NCBI RefSeq assembly: GCF_016458275.1
Contig: NZ_JAEMHM010000012.1
Location: 1-64,000, forward strand
Length of the DNA stretch: 64,000 nt
Source of the DNA: Geomesophilobacter sediminis
GTDB lineage: Bacteria > Desulfobacterota > Desulfuromonadia > Geobacterales > Geobacteraceae
Reading direction: 5' to 3'
The notes below the pieces were generated by a model. It made no database searches. It was not told the DNA's origin and was given only the letters and a program-made list of their open reading frames with translations. Every line of letters begins with the position of its first letter. Positions within the stretch are counted from its first letter, which is position 1. The translations under genes and the position numbers were made by a program. Positions 27,737 through 37,383 of this stretch are shown here, in pieces.

Positions 27737-28507
27737 ATGTGGTTCGATACCCATTGTCACCTTGACGACCCCGTTTTCACGCCCCGGCTGGCCGAGGTCG
27801 TCGCCGAGGCGGCCGGCGCCGGGGTGACCGGCATGGTGGTACCCGGAATCGCTCCGGAGGGGTGGGATCGGATCATCGAGCTGGCCCGCACCTTTCCCGG
27901 GGTCTTCCCCGCCTGCGGCATCCATCCCATGCATGCCGGGCGCTGCAACGCGGTCTCCCTCGGCCGCCTGGCCGAACTTGCCCCCCATTGCCTGGCCATT
28001 GGCGAAATCGGCCTGGACTATCTCCTCGACGTTCCCCGCGACCTCCAAATCGAATCCTTCCGGGCCCAGCTGCGGATCGCCCTGACCGCTGCCCGTCCGG
28101 TCCTGATCCACTGCCGCAAGGCCTTTGCCGACGTCTTGACCGTCTTGAAGGAAGAACGGGCAGGGGAAGTCGGCGGCGTCTTTCACTCCTTCTCCGGGAG
28201 TGTGGAGACGGCTCGCGAGGTCCTGAAGCTCGGCTTCTACGTCTCCATTTCGGGAAGCATCACCTTCTCCAACGCCGTACGTCCCGTGGCGGTCGCCGCG
28301 GCCCTACCGGCGGACCGGCTCCTTTTGGAGACCGACGCTCCGGACCTCACCCCGGAACCGCACCGCGGCGCGACCAACCTCCCCTCCTATTTGCTCTATG
28401 TCGCGCAGCGAGTCGCCGAGACCCGGGGCACCACGGTCGAGGATCTCGCCCGCCAGACCACCGAGAACGCACTCCGCCTGTTCCACCTCGCCCCCCTACC
28501 TGCATAA
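27737..28507 (+). CDS. TatD-family metal-dependent hydrolase
   Basis: A 256-residue TIM-barrel hydrolase related to TatD DNases. Metal ligands appear as DTHCHLDD at the start, GEIGLDY, HCRKAF, FHSFSGS and the final ETDAPDLTP. TatD proteins have 3'-5' DNase or related activity. It is co-directional with the PilZ gene with almost no gap. Confidence 0.93.
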   Translation: MWFDTHCHLDDPVFTPRLAEVVAEAAGAGVTGMVVPGIAPEGWDRIIELARTFPGVFPACGIHPMHAGRCNAVSLGRLAELAPHCLAIGEIGLDYLLDVPRDLQIESFRAQLRIALTAARPVLIHCRKAFADVLTVLKEERAGEVGGVFHSFSGSVETAREVLKLGFYVSISGSITFSNAVRPVAVAAALPADRLLLETDAPDLTPEPHRGATNLPSYLLYVAQRVAETRGTTVEDLARQTTENALRLFHLAPLPA

Positions 28508-28539
28508 AGCCCCCTCCCCTCTCATCCCATGCAACTAAA

Positions 28540-28567
28540 TTGACCGACTGGACACCCCGGCTATACT
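28540..28567 (+). promoter_or_regulatory. Sigma-70-type promoter of the ferritin-like gene
   Basis: TTGACC (28540-28545) and TATACT (28562-28567) with a 16-bp spacer lie 200 bp upstream of the ferritin-like gene. The leader between them holds no clear gene or hairpin. Confidence 0.6.
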
Positions 28568-28769
28568 TGCTCACCATCCATTTCGGGATGAGGTGCCGCA
28601 GTTGGTTTCGCCAACGGCGTCTTTTAACGCTAGGGAGCTTCCTCGTTCGTCCGAGAAATGGATCGCGACAAGAATGTCGCTCCTACAAAGAGGCGGTCCC
28701 GGCAGTATCCATTGTTGCCAAACCACCACCCCTTCCTTTGACGGACGGGGTACCCAAGGAGGCTTCACC

Positions 28770-29267
28770 ATGACCAAGCATTACACCTTGCAGGAGGCGC
28801 TGCGGCTGGCGATCAAATCGGAGAAGGACAGCATGGATTTCTACCGCAAGGCAGCGGAGCTGGTGACCGATGCCCGCTCGAAGGAGGTTTTCACCCTTTT
28901 GGCAAAGGAGGAGGTCGATCACCTGAAATCCTTCTACGGACTTTATCAGTGGGAAGACCTGGGACCGATCGACGCGTTCATTGCCACGCCGCCGGACAAG
29001 CTCTCGGCCACCCACTTGGCGCTGGAAAAGGCGATTGCCGCCGATACGACGGAAAAAGTGGCGCTGGAGATCGCGCTCAAGGAAGAAAAGGCGGGGATCG
29101 AGCTGTACCAGGTGCTGGTCCAGGACATAACGGATCAGCAGGTAAAGCACGTTTTCGAGGCGGTGATCAAGGGGACCCAGGGTCACTACGACCTGATCGA
29201 AGACGAGTACATGCGGGTGATGGCGATGGTCCATTCCTCGGACCAGAACATCTACGTGAGGGAATAG
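28770..29267 (+). CDS. Rubrerythrin/ferritin-like di-iron protein
   Basis: A 165-residue four-helix-bundle protein. The di-iron ligand pattern is visible: Glu in SEKDSMDFYRKAAE, ExxH in KEEVDHLKSF, Glu in EEKAGIELYQ, and a His-containing last helix (GTQGHYDLIEDEYM). There is no rubredoxin domain, so it belongs to the short ferritin-like group, likely used in peroxide or iron handling in an anaerobe. ATG 28770 with AAGGAGG upstream is preferred over a longer reading frame. Confidence 0.88.
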   Translation: MTKHYTLQEALRLAIKSEKDSMDFYRKAAELVTDARSKEVFTLLAKEEVDHLKSFYGLYQWEDLGPIDAFIATPPDKLSATHLALEKAIAADTTEKVALEIALKEEKAGIELYQVLVQDITDQQVKHVFEAVIKGTQGHYDLIEDEYMRVMAMVHSSDQNIYVRE

Positions 29268-29327
29268 AGCCTGCGGGGACCGATCGGATCGATCGGCCGG
29301 ATCAGTCCGATCCGCCCCACGCGGGAC

Positions 29328-30545
29328 TTAGTCGGCTTCGGGGTACATCTCCTTGATCTGCCGGATGGTGGTGAGGTTTTCCAGGAAGATCTCCACAAGC
29401 TCGGGGTCGAACTGCCGGCCGGCCTGGCTCTTCATCTCCTCGAGCACCTTGTCCTCGTCCCAGGCTTCCTTGTAACAACGCTGGGAACTCAAGGCGTCAA
29501 AGACGTCGGCAACGGCGACGATCCGGCCGAAAAGGGGGATCTCCTCTCCCTTCTTCCCCTGGGGGGCGGTCGACGGCGCCCCGGTGGACCGAAAGTCGAC
29601 GTTGCCGGGGTAGCCGGCGCCGTCCCAGCGCTCGTGGTGGTTAAGCGCCACCACGCAGGCGGCTTCGTCCATGTCCGAGAAAAGCTCCTCGAAAAGCCGG
29701 GCCCCGATCACGGTATGCTGCTTCATGATCTCGAATTCCTCCGGGGTGAAACGCCCCGGTTTTTTCATGATCACGTCCGAGATGGCCACCTTCCCGACAT
29801 CGTGAAGCATCGCCGCCATCCGGAGCAGGTCCCGGCTCCGCTCCACCTCGTCCCGCGAGACCCCCTTCCGCTGCGCCCACCCTTCGTAGATCACCAGAGC
29901 ATAAGAAGAAACCCTCTTTACGTGGGCGCCGGTTTCCTTCGGGTCCCGCATCTCCGCCATCTTGTTCATGCGCAGGATCGCCCCGCGCATCAGCTTGGCG
30001 CGCTCCAGGGCCGCCGCGGCGCTGTTCGCATAATGGATCAGCGGCGCCTCATCCTCCTGCTGAAACGGGCTCACCTTTCCATCGGCATCCTTGGCATTGA
30101 TCAGCTGCAGCACCCCGGCCACATCCCCCCGCGTGGTCTTCAGCGGGAAGGTGAGCATGGAACAGGTGCGGTAGCCGGAAATCCGGTCGTAGCTGGAGTC
30201 GAAGGAATACGGGGAGCCGGCAGGGAGGTGGTAGACGTCGGGGAGATTGATCATCTTCCCGTTTTTGGTGACCCAGCCGGCAATGGAACTGTTGTCGATA
30301 GGAATGGAGAAACTGGAGTAGACGAGCTTCTGACCCGCGGGGAGGTTCTGCTGAAAGGTTTCGTTCTGGGTATAGCTGAAATGGAGGCGGTCGCCCTCGC
30401 GAACGTAGATGGATCCGGCGTCGGCGTTGGTGAAGGCGCGGGCGTTTTGGAGGATCTTTTCAAGCAGGAGGTCGAGATCGTTGATGCTGGAAATGGCGAG
30501 ACCAAGCTCGATGATCCGCTGAAGCTTTTTGCTCTCTTCCGGCAC
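29328..30545 (-). CDS. GAF plus HD-GYP c-di-GMP phosphodiesterase
   Basis: A 405-residue cytoplasmic protein. Residues about 20-180 form a GAF sensor domain (ending FPLKTTRGDVAGVLQLINA). The C-terminal half is an HD-GYP domain with MLHDVGKVAISD (HD), KQHTVIGA, and HHERWDGAGYPG (GYP signature), so hydrolysis of c-di-GMP is likely. It is downstream of the lytic transglycosylase in the same orientation with a 90-bp gap, and convergent with the ferritin-like gene. Confidence 0.92.
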   Translation of the reverse strand: MPEESKKLQRIIELGLAISSINDLDLLLEKILQNARAFTNADAGSIYVREGDRLHFSYTQNETFQQNLPAGQKLVYSSFSIPIDNSSIAGWVTKNGKMINLPDVYHLPAGSPYSFDSSYDRISGYRTCSMLTFPLKTTRGDVAGVLQLINAKDADGKVSPFQQEDEAPLIHYANSAAAALERAKLMRGAILRMNKMAEMRDPKETGAHVKRVSSYALVIYEGWAQRKGVSRDEVERSRDLLRMAAMLHDVGKVAISDVIMKKPGRFTPEEFEIMKQHTVIGARLFEELFSDMDEAACVVALNHHERWDGAGYPGNVDFRSTGAPSTAPQGKKGEEIPLFGRIVAVADVFDALSSQRCYKEAWDEDKVLEEMKSQAGRQFDPELVEIFLENLTTIRQIKEMYPEAD

Positions 30546-30635
30546 GTTCCCCCCTGCTCAATGCCCCCGGCCGCAGGTCGGCCGGGAAGTCCGCCGCCGC
30601 AGCTGGGCGCGGGGCGGTCTCACCTTATTCTATTG

Positions 30636-31391
30636 TCATCCCTGGTACTGGGCGTACAGGCTCTTCACCTTGGCGAGGTAATCGCGGGTCTCCCTGGGGA
30701 GCGACCCGCTGCCGTGCCGGTCCACGTTGCCGGGGCCCCAGTTGTACGCCGCCAGCGCCGCGTCCACGTTGCCGCCGTAGTGGTTGAGCATCTCCTTGAG
30801 AAACCGGGTCCCGCCCATCACGTTCTGTTCGGGATCGTACGGGTCGGAAACGCCGAGGTCCCGCGCGGTGCGCGGCATCAGCTGCATCAGCCCCTGGGCT
30901 CCGGCCCGGGAGAGCGCCCGCGGGTTGAACCCGCTTTCGGCGTGGATCACCGCCTTGATCAGGGCGGGATCGACCCCGTAGCGCGCCGAGGCTTTCTGGA
31001 TGACGCCGTCGGTTCCGGTGGCGGTGGAGGAAACCGAGACCGAGGTAGCTTCGTTGGCAAAGCAGGCCTGGGGGGGCTGGCCACCGGCCAGCTCGGCAAA
31101 CGACGGACCGGTCGGCGCCACGGCCTGGGCCAGGAAGGCGTCGAGCGCCCCGGCGATACCGGGTGTCGGCGTGCTGCTGCGGGAATCGCTCGTCTCCCCC
31201 AGCTGCACCGCGCTGTTCAGCATCTTGAGCTTCAGGATCTCGGCGGCGGTCTGTGCCGAAATAGGTTCCGGCGCACCCCCCGTCTGGGACAGCAGCGCGT
31301 CGAAGGCGCCGGCTGCCGCCGTGCTCGTGGTTTTTCTGGATTCACCCGTCTCCTCGACCCCCGGACGGAGGGTCACCGGATTGATGGCCAT
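30636..31391 (-). CDS. Lytic transglycosylase (SLT domain)
   Basis: A 251-residue peptidoglycan lyase. The last 110 residues are the catalytic SLT fold: [25 protein letters not shown] carries the catalytic glutamate, and [14 protein letters not shown] is the C-terminal signature. The N-terminal 120 residues are Ala/Ser/Thr-rich and lack a classical signal peptide, so export may use another route. A 13-bp gap to the upstream response regulator implies co-transcription. Proximity to chemotaxis genes suggests a flagellum- or pilus-related role, as inference. Confidence 0.85.
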   Translation of the reverse strand: MAINPVTLRPGVEETGESRKTTSTAAAGAFDALLSQTGGAPEPISAQTAAEILKLKMLNSAVQLGETSDSRSSTPTPGIAGALDAFLAQAVAPTGPSFAELAGGQPPQACFANEATSVSVSSTATGTDGVIQKASARYGVDPALIKAVIHAESGFNPRALSRAGAQGLMQLMPRTARDLGVSDPYDPEQNVMGGTRFLKEMLNHYGGNVDAALAAYNWGPGNVDRHGSGSLPRETRDYLAKVKSLYAQYQG

Positions 31392-31404
31392 GGCTTGTTC
31401 CTTT

Positions 31405-32805
31405 TCAGCCGGCCGTATGGGTCTCCCCGAAGACCAGCTTCTTCTTTTTCAGCTTTTCGATGAGGGTGGTCCGCTTCAGGTTGAGCAGCTCGGCGGCCTC
31501 CTTCTTGTTGCCGCCGCTGCGCTGCAGGGCCTGGAGGATGAGCCGGTTCTCGAATTCCTCGACTGCGGAGTTGAGGCAAAAGCCGCTCTCCGGAAGGTTC
31601 ACCTGCTCCGTCCTCATGACCGGCCCCCGCTTGCCGCGGTATTTCTCCGGCAGGTCGTTGAGGGAAATGATGCCGCTCCCCTTGAGGATGACCATGCGTT
31701 CCACCAGGTTTTCCAGCTCGCGTACGTTGCCGGGCCAGTCGTAGCTGCTCAGGACCTCCATGACGTCCCGATCGAACCCCTGCACGTTGCGCTGCTTGCT
31801 CCGGTTGAACTTGTCCAGAAAGCTGTTCAGAAGCAGCGCAATGTCGGCGTCCCGCTCCCGAAGCGCCGGAAGCATGATGGGGATGACCGAGAGCCGGTAG
31901 TAGAGGTCTTCGCGAAACGCCTTGGAAACCACGAGCTGGTCCAGGTTCTGGTTGGTCGCCGCGATGATCCGGACGTCCACCTTTTTGGGGCGGCTCGCCC
32001 CGACCGGTTCCAGCTCCTTGTTCTGCAGCACGCGCAAGAGCTTCACCTGCAGGTTCGCCTTCATGTCCCCGATCTCGTCCAGGAACAGGGTTCCCTTGTC
32101 GGCCATCTCGAAGCGCCCGATGCGGGTGGCGACGGCACCGGTGAAGGAGCCCTTGACGTGGCCAAAGAGCTCGCTCTCCAGAAGGTCATCGGGGATCGCG
32201 GCACAGTTGACCGCGACGAAGTTTTTCTGGGCACGGGTGGAAAGGTCGTGGATGGCGCGGGCCACCAGTTCCTTGCCGGTCCCCGACTCCCCCTGGATCA
32301 GTACCGTGGAGTCGGAGCTGGACACCTTCTCGATCATCTCGAAGAGCGACAACATCTTTTCGCTCTCCCCGATGATGTTGTTGAGCAGGGCACGGTTCTT
32401 TATGCATGGTTTGGACCGAAAACTCTTGCTTTGCAGCGCCTGATGTTCCAGGCCGCGTTTGACATGGGTTTCCAGCTCGTCCAGGTTGAAGGGTTTTTCC
32501 AGGTAAAAAAAGGCACCTGCCTTGAGCAGGTTCGCGGTCATCTCGAAATTGGCAAAAGCGCTATATGCGATGGTGACGATGTCAGGACGGATCGATTTCA
32601 GCTGCTTGATGAACTCGAGGCCGTTGACGCGGGGCATCATGATGTCGGTGATCACCATCTGCACGTCGTTGAGCTCGATCTTCTGCAGCGCGTCCTGGCC
32701 GTCGAAAGCTTGAAAGACTTGGTAGCCCTTGTAGCTCAAGAAAGCCGCGACAAAATCGCGGGTCTTCTTGTCGTCATCCGCAATCAGTATTCTGGGTGTG
32801 TCCAT
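31405..32805 (-). CDS. Sigma-54-dependent response regulator (REC-AAA-Fis)
   Basis: A 466-residue NtrC-family activator. The receiver domain has D10/D11 and phospho-acceptor D54 ([12 protein letters not shown]); the AAA+ domain has Walker A GESGTGKE (172-179), Walker [11 protein letters not shown] and the sigma-54 contact loop as GSFTGA (219-224) in place of the usual GAFTGA. A Fis-type helix-turn-helix ends the protein ([20 protein letters not shown]). ATG 32805 is supported by GGGGAG eight bases upstream and by the start of the receiver fold. No sensor kinase is adjacent. Confidence 0.93.
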   Translation of the reverse strand: MDTPRILIADDDKKTRDFVAAFLSYKGYQVFQAFDGQDALQKIELNDVQMVITDIMMPRVNGLEFIKQLKSIRPDIVTIAYSAFANFEMTANLLKAGAFFYLEKPFNLDELETHVKRGLEHQALQSKSFRSKPCIKNRALLNNIIGESEKMLSLFEMIEKVSSSDSTVLIQGESGTGKELVARAIHDLSTRAQKNFVAVNCAAIPDDLLESELFGHVKGSFTGAVATRIGRFEMADKGTLFLDEIGDMKANLQVKLLRVLQNKELEPVGASRPKKVDVRIIAATNQNLDQLVVSKAFREDLYYRLSVIPIMLPALRERDADIALLLNSFLDKFNRSKQRNVQGFDRDVMEVLSSYDWPGNVRELENLVERMVILKGSGIISLNDLPEKYRGKRGPVMRTEQVNLPESGFCLNSAVEEFENRLILQALQRSGGNKKEAAELLNLKRTTLIEKLKKKKLVFGETHTAG

Positions 32806-32822
32806 CGTCTCCCCGATTTGAT

Positions 32823-32849
32823 TAAAGTTGCTCCGGATTGGGCCGATAT
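32823..32849 (+). promoter_or_regulatory. Sigma-28 (FliA) promoter of the chemotaxis operon
   Basis: TAAAGTTG (32823-32830), 11 bp, GCCGATAT (32842-32849) is one base per half off the enterobacterial FliA consensus TAAAGTTT-N11-GCCGATAA. It points toward cheW, 370 bp away, so the mRNA would have a leader of about 360 nt. The rest of 32806-33218 has no convincing gene; a GC-rich imperfect dyad lies around 33020-33075. Confidence 0.8.
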
Positions 32850-33218
32850 GGGAAAAAGTCTTGCCAAATATAACGGGATACGCCGTCAATGTCAATAAAA
32901 TGACTGCCCCCCGTGGGTCTTTTGTCAATTTTTTGCATTGCCGACCGTTTCCGGTATGCTTTGCGCCTCTCCCTGAGTGCCCTGCAACACCCCCGGAGCA
33001 GTCCTGAGCCGCCACTGCGGCGAACGCCCCGATGCCGCGCCGACCCCATCGGGGCCGGCAGTTCGCGTCGGTACTCCGACATTTTTGCCCTTTTGGGCCG
33101 TTTCCGTCGGCGACCCAAAAAATATATTTCAGTATTTAGACGAGTTGGCCGAATAGAGGATAATAAATGGGTTTCCCGCGCCAGGGACCCCAGCGAGACT
33201 TGATACGGAGGGTCATCT

Positions 33219-33713
33219 ATGGAGACCGCGCTGATGGTAAAGGGTGAGGAGTTCGGTGGTGAGCTGATCCAGTTGGTCAGCTTCAACCTCGAGAAAGAGG
33301 AATACGGCATCAACGTACTGATGGTGCGGGAAATCATCAGGATGCTGAACATCACGCGGGTCCCCAACACCCCCCACTACGTGGAAGGCGTGATCAACCT
33401 GCGCGGCAAGGTGATTCCGATCATCTCCCTCCGGCGCAAGTTCGACCTCATGGAAGCCGAGTACGACAAGCGGACCCGCATCATGGTCATGGAAGTGGCC
33501 GGCGAACTGATGGGGTTCATCGTCGACGAGGTATCGGAAGTCATCCGGATCTCCGAGAAAGAGATCCAGCCTCCGCCGCCGGTCGTTTCCAACGGAATCG
33601 AGCAGGAGTGCATGGCCGGGGTTATCAACCAGGCCGAGCGGCTCCTGGTACTTCTCGACCTGGAGCGGATGTTCACCGCCGACGAACGCCGCATGTTTTC
33701 CAGCATTGGTTAA
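33219..33713 (+). CDS. cheW: Chemotaxis coupling protein CheW
   Basis: A 164-residue SH3-like scaffold linking chemoreceptors to CheA. The conserved segments are present: LVSFNLEKEEYGINVLMVREI, VPNTPHYVEGVINLRGKVIPIISLR and the C-terminal LLVLLDLERMF. An RBS (GGAGGG) precedes ATG 33219. It is the first gene of the operon, 44 bp before cheA. Confidence 0.95.
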   Translation: METALMVKGEEFGGELIQLVSFNLEKEEYGINVLMVREIIRMLNITRVPNTPHYVEGVINLRGKVIPIISLRRKFDLMEAEYDKRTRIMVMEVAGELMGFIVDEVSEVIRISEKEIQPPPPVVSNGIEQECMAGVINQAERLLVLLDLERMFTADERRMFSSIG

Positions 33714-33757
33714 GCAGAAAAATCGGGGTTTTTCCCTGAATTCTCCGGAGCGCGAAA

Positions 33758-35578
33758 ATGCCCATTGATTGCGATGATCAGGAGCTATTAGAGGGTTTCC
33801 TTGCGGAAACCACCGAGCTTTTAGAAAAACTTGACGACGACCTGGTGGCACTGGAAAAAAGCCCCGACGATGCGGATCTCATGAACCGCATCTTCCGCTC
33901 CATCCATACCGTCAAGGGGGCTTCCAGCTTCCTCGGCTTTGACCTCCTGGTGAAGGTGACCCACAAAACGGAAGACGTGCTCAACCGTCTCCGCAAAGGG
34001 GAGCTCACCGTCACCCCCGAGATCATGGACGTGATCCTCGAGGCGGTCGACCTGGTGAAGACCCTGGTCGCCGACATCAAGGACGGCGACATCGTCGAGC
34101 GCGACATCGACTCGACGATCGCGAAGCTGACCCCCTTCCTGACCGAAGGCGCCGCCGAGGCTACCGTGCTGGCCCCGGGTGCTGCGCAGGCTGCCGTGCC
34201 GCCGCCCCAGGCCGCCGCTGCTGCCGAGCCGGCTCCGGCCGAAGCTGCCGCCCAGCCCGCAGGGGCCGCGGCAGCGCCCCAGGCTGCGGTCGCGCCGGTC
34301 GAGAAGGCTCCGGCGCCGCCCAAGGAGAACCTCCCGGCCAAGAAGCCGGCTCCCGCCGCCAAAGGGGATGAGCTCGCCGACAACTCGACGGTGCGCGTGG
34401 ACGTCAAGCGCCTCGACGACCTGATGAACCAGGTCGGCGAACTGGTCCTCGAGCGCAACCGGATGATCCAGCTGCACAGCGACTACCAGGTCGGGCTCGA
34501 CCCGGTCGAGTTCGCCGACGATTTCGGGAAGCTCTCCAAGAGGCTCAACTTCGTCACCTCGGAACTGCAGATGCAGGTCCTCAAGATGCGCATGCTGCCG
34601 GTGGAGAAGGTCTTCAAGAAATTTCCCCGCATCGTGCGCAACCTGGCCCGTGACCTGGGCAAGGAAGTCGACCTGCACATCATCGGTGAGGAGACCGAGC
34701 TGGACCGCTCCGTCGTCGACGAGATCGGCGATCCGCTCATTCACCTGATCCGCAACGCCCTGGACCACGGTCTGGAAACTCCGGACGAGCGTCTGGCCGC
34801 CGGCAAGCCGCGCACCGGCACCGTCGTCCTCTCCGCCGCCCACGAGGGGAACCAGATCGTCATCAGCATCAAGGACAACGGGCGCGGCATCGATCCGGAG
34901 AAGATCTCCAAGAAGGCCCTGGACAAGGGGCTGGTCACCGAGGAACAGCTTGCCGCCATGGGGCCGCGCGAGATCCTCGACCTCCTCTTCCTCCCCGGCT
35001 TCTCGACCAAGGAGGTCACCACCGACCTCTCCGGGCGCGGCGTCGGGATGGACGTGGTCCGCACCAACATCCGCAAGCTCAACGGCATCATCGAGATCAA
35101 AAACGACGTCGGCCACGGCTCCGAGTTCATCCTCAAGCTTCCGCTCACCCTCGCCATCATCCAGTCGCTGCTGGTCGAGGTCGAGGGGGAAGTCTACTCC
35201 ATCCCGCTTTCTTCCGTCATCGAGACGATGCGGGTGAACACGGACGAGTTCCACATGGTCGGGGGCCAGGAAGTGCTGAAGCTGCGGGATTCCGTCCTCC
35301 CGCTGCTCAGGCTGCACCGCGTCTTCGGCACCCCGATCAAGAACGTCGATCGCAAGACCTGCTATGTCGTCATCGTGGGAGTGGCCGAGAAGCGGGTCGG
35401 GCTCATCGTCACCCGCCTGCTGGGCCAGCAGGAAGTTGCCATCAAGTCGCTGGGGAAATTCCTCTCCAATCTCCCGGGTATCGGCGGATCGACGATCATG
35501 GGCGACGGCAGGGTTGCGCTGATCGTGGATCCGATGGGGCTCATCGGTGGCGGCGACGCCGCCGGCGGACGTATCTAA
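33758..35578 (+). CDS. cheA: Chemotaxis histidine kinase CheA (no P2 domain)
   Basis: A 606-residue kinase. P1 (Hpt) has the phospho-accepting H50 in RSIHTVKGASSFLGF. Residues about 130-205 are an Ala/Pro-rich linker in the place of the CheY-binding P2 domain. P3 (dimerisation) starts at VRVDVKRLDDLMNQVGELV; P4 has the N box LIRNALDHGLETPDER, G1 DNGRGIDPEKI and the F/G2 boxes GFSTKEVTTDLSGRGVGMDVV; P5 is the CheW-like end. It phosphorylates CheB here and presumably a CheY encoded elsewhere. Confidence 0.95.
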   Translation: MPIDCDDQELLEGFLAETTELLEKLDDDLVALEKSPDDADLMNRIFRSIHTVKGASSFLGFDLLVKVTHKTEDVLNRLRKGELTVTPEIMDVILEAVDLVKTLVADIKDGDIVERDIDSTIAKLTPFLTEGAAEATVLAPGAAQAAVPPPQAAAAAEPAPAEAAAQPAGAAAAPQAAVAPVEKAPAPPKENLPAKKPAPAAKGDELADNSTVRVDVKRLDDLMNQVGELVLERNRMIQLHSDYQVGLDPVEFADDFGKLSKRLNFVTSELQMQVLKMRMLPVEKVFKKFPRIVRNLARDLGKEVDLHIIGEETELDRSVVDEIGDPLIHLIRNALDHGLETPDERLAAGKPRTGTVVLSAAHEGNQIVISIKDNGRGIDPEKISKKALDKGLVTEEQLAAMGPREILDLLFLPGFSTKEVTTDLSGRGVGMDVVRTNIRKLNGIIEIKNDVGHGSEFILKLPLTLAIIQSLLVEVEGEVYSIPLSSVIETMRVNTDEFHMVGGQEVLKLRDSVLPLLRLHRVFGTPIKNVDRKTCYVVIVGVAEKRVGLIVTRLLGQQEVAIKSLGKFLSNLPGIGGSTIMGDGRVALIVDPMGLIGGGDAAGGRI

Positions 35579-35594
35579 CGCTTGAGGGTCAGCT

Positions 35595-36467
35595 ATGTCA
35601 TTCGATACCAAACCAATTGATCCCAAGGCCAGCCCGAAGATCAGCGAAAAGGACTTCGAGCAGTTACGGGACTACATATATAACGTCTGTGGGATCTACT
35701 TCCATTCGAGCAAGAAGTACTTTCTCGAGAGCCGCCTGGCGCGGCGCATGGAGGCGACCGGCACCAAGACGCACGCCGAATACTACCAATTCGTCCGCAG
35801 CGGTGTGGGCGGCAGCAACGAGCTGAAGAAGCTGCTCGACGAGATCACCACCAACGAGACCTGCTTCTTCCGGAACCCGCCGCAGCTTGCCGCGCTGGAG
35901 AACAAGTTCCTCCCCGAGATCGTCGGGGTGAAGGGAAAGATCGGCTTCAGGAAGCTGCGCATCTGGAGCGCCGGCTCCTCTTCCGGGGAAGAGGCCTATA
36001 CCATGGCGATGATCCTCCTCGAAAAACGCCAGGCGCTCCTCAAGGACTGGATCATCGAGATCGTCGGCACCGACATCAACGAAACGGTACTGGCCCAGGC
36101 CAAGGAAGGGGTCTACAACAGCTACTCGGTGCGCAACACCCCGGAGTTCTACCTGAAGAAATACTTCAAGGAAGAGGGCGCCGGGAAATTCGTGCTCGCC
36201 CCCGAGGTGAAGAAGCTGGTTACCTTCAACCATCTCAACCTCTACGATGACAACAAGATGCTCTTCATGAAGAGCTTCGATTTCATCTTCTGCGCCAACG
36301 TCCTGATCTACTTCGACACCGCTTCCAAGAGCAAGGTGGTGCAGCACTTCTACAACAACCTCCAGCCGTACGGATACTTTTTCGTCGGCCAGTCGGAGTC
36401 GCTCCACGGGGTGAACGACAAGTTCAAGACGGTGCACTTCCCCGGCGGGTTTACCTATAACAAGTGA
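35595..36467 (+). CDS. cheR: Chemoreceptor methyltransferase CheR
   Basis: A 290-residue SAM-dependent enzyme that methylates receptor glutamates. The N-terminal helical domain ends in DEITTNETCFFR, the SAM site is LRIWSAGSSSGEEAYTMAM, and FDFIFCANVLIYFD is the family's catalytic-domain signature. The length is typical. It lies 16 bp after cheA. Confidence 0.95.
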   Translation: MSFDTKPIDPKASPKISEKDFEQLRDYIYNVCGIYFHSSKKYFLESRLARRMEATGTKTHAEYYQFVRSGVGGSNELKKLLDEITTNETCFFRNPPQLAALENKFLPEIVGVKGKIGFRKLRIWSAGSSSGEEAYTMAMILLEKRQALLKDWIIEIVGTDINETVLAQAKEGVYNSYSVRNTPEFYLKKYFKEEGAGKFVLAPEVKKLVTFNHLNLYDDNKMLFMKSFDFIFCANVLIYFDTASKSKVVQHFYNNLQPYGYFFVGQSESLHGVNDKFKTVHFPGGFTYNK

Positions 36468-36477
36468 GGCTTCAGGT

Positions 36478-37377
36478 ATGGAAAACGTCGCCATGATACA
36501 GAAGGCTAAGGAGATGGTGGAAAGCTTCGTCGACCTCCCCACCATTCCCCAGGTCGCCACCAGGGTCATCGAGCTTCTGGACCGTCCCGGCGTGGAACTG
36601 GACGAGGTGGCGGACATGATCCTGTCGGATCAGGTTCTGGCCGCCCGCGTCATCAAAATGGTCAACTCGCCCCTGTACAAGCCCGCCCACGAGATAAAGT
36701 CGGTCAAGCGCGCCCTCATCTACCTGGGTTTTCGACACATCAGGGAACTCGCGTTCACCTGCTCCTTCGTCGACGTCTTCCAGGGACGCGACGGGATCTT
36801 CGACATCCGCACCTTCTGGGAGCACTCGTTCGGCGTCGGAGTCGTTTCCAAGATCATCGCGCAGCGGGTCCGCTACCCGGACACGGAGAAGGCCTACCTG
36901 GTCGGCATCGTCCACGACATCGGCGAGGTCTTCCTGAGCTACTACCGCCAGGATCTGTTCAAGAAGATGCTTGACTCCGTCAAGGGGCAACCGTTCCGCC
37001 TGGTGGACAAGGAGCGGGAATTCATGGGGACCTCCCATACCGAGGTCGGCTACTGCATCGCGCAGAAGTGGAATTTCCCTCCGGACTACTGCGAGGTCAT
37101 CGCCCTGCATCACGCCCCGAAAGAGGCGAAACTCGACCCGACCCTGTGCGCCATCGTCAATCTCGCCGACCTTTTCTGTTCGGTCTGCCAACTCGACTAC
37201 GGCGGGCAGGCCTGGGTCTCCTTCAACCTCGCCGACGAACCGGCCTGGTCGATCCTCAAGGGATACGCCCCGAACGTCGCCGACCTCGACGTTGAACGTT
37301 TCTGTTACGAATTGGAGGACCGGGTTCCGGAAATCCAGGATATCGTACGGTCAATCTTCCAGCAGATAGGAGCCTGA
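36478..37377 (+). CDS. HDOD-domain signalling protein
   Basis: A 299-residue HDOD protein, beginning VDLPTIPQVATRVIELLDRPGVELDEVADMI, a conserved HDOD opening. It keeps GIVHDIGEVFLS but lacks the complete HD metal site of phosphodiesterases, so it is likely regulatory rather than catalytic. It is embedded between cheR (10 bp) and cheB (6 bp), implying a role in this chemosensory pathway; such placement is common in Geobacter-type che clusters. Confidence 0.9.
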   Translation: MENVAMIQKAKEMVESFVDLPTIPQVATRVIELLDRPGVELDEVADMILSDQVLAARVIKMVNSPLYKPAHEIKSVKRALIYLGFRHIRELAFTCSFVDVFQGRDGIFDIRTFWEHSFGVGVVSKIIAQRVRYPDTEKAYLVGIVHDIGEVFLSYYRQDLFKKMLDSVKGQPFRLVDKEREFMGTSHTEVGYCIAQKWNFPPDYCEVIALHHAPKEAKLDPTLCAIVNLADLFCSVCQLDYGGQAWVSFNLADEPAWSILKGYAPNVADLDVERFCYELEDRVPEIQDIVRSIFQQIGA

Positions 37378-37383
37378 CCCAGC

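Noticed and set aside
32913-33203. Frame in the leader of cheW
   Set aside because: No RBS, no sequence character of a protein, lies in the presumed leader.
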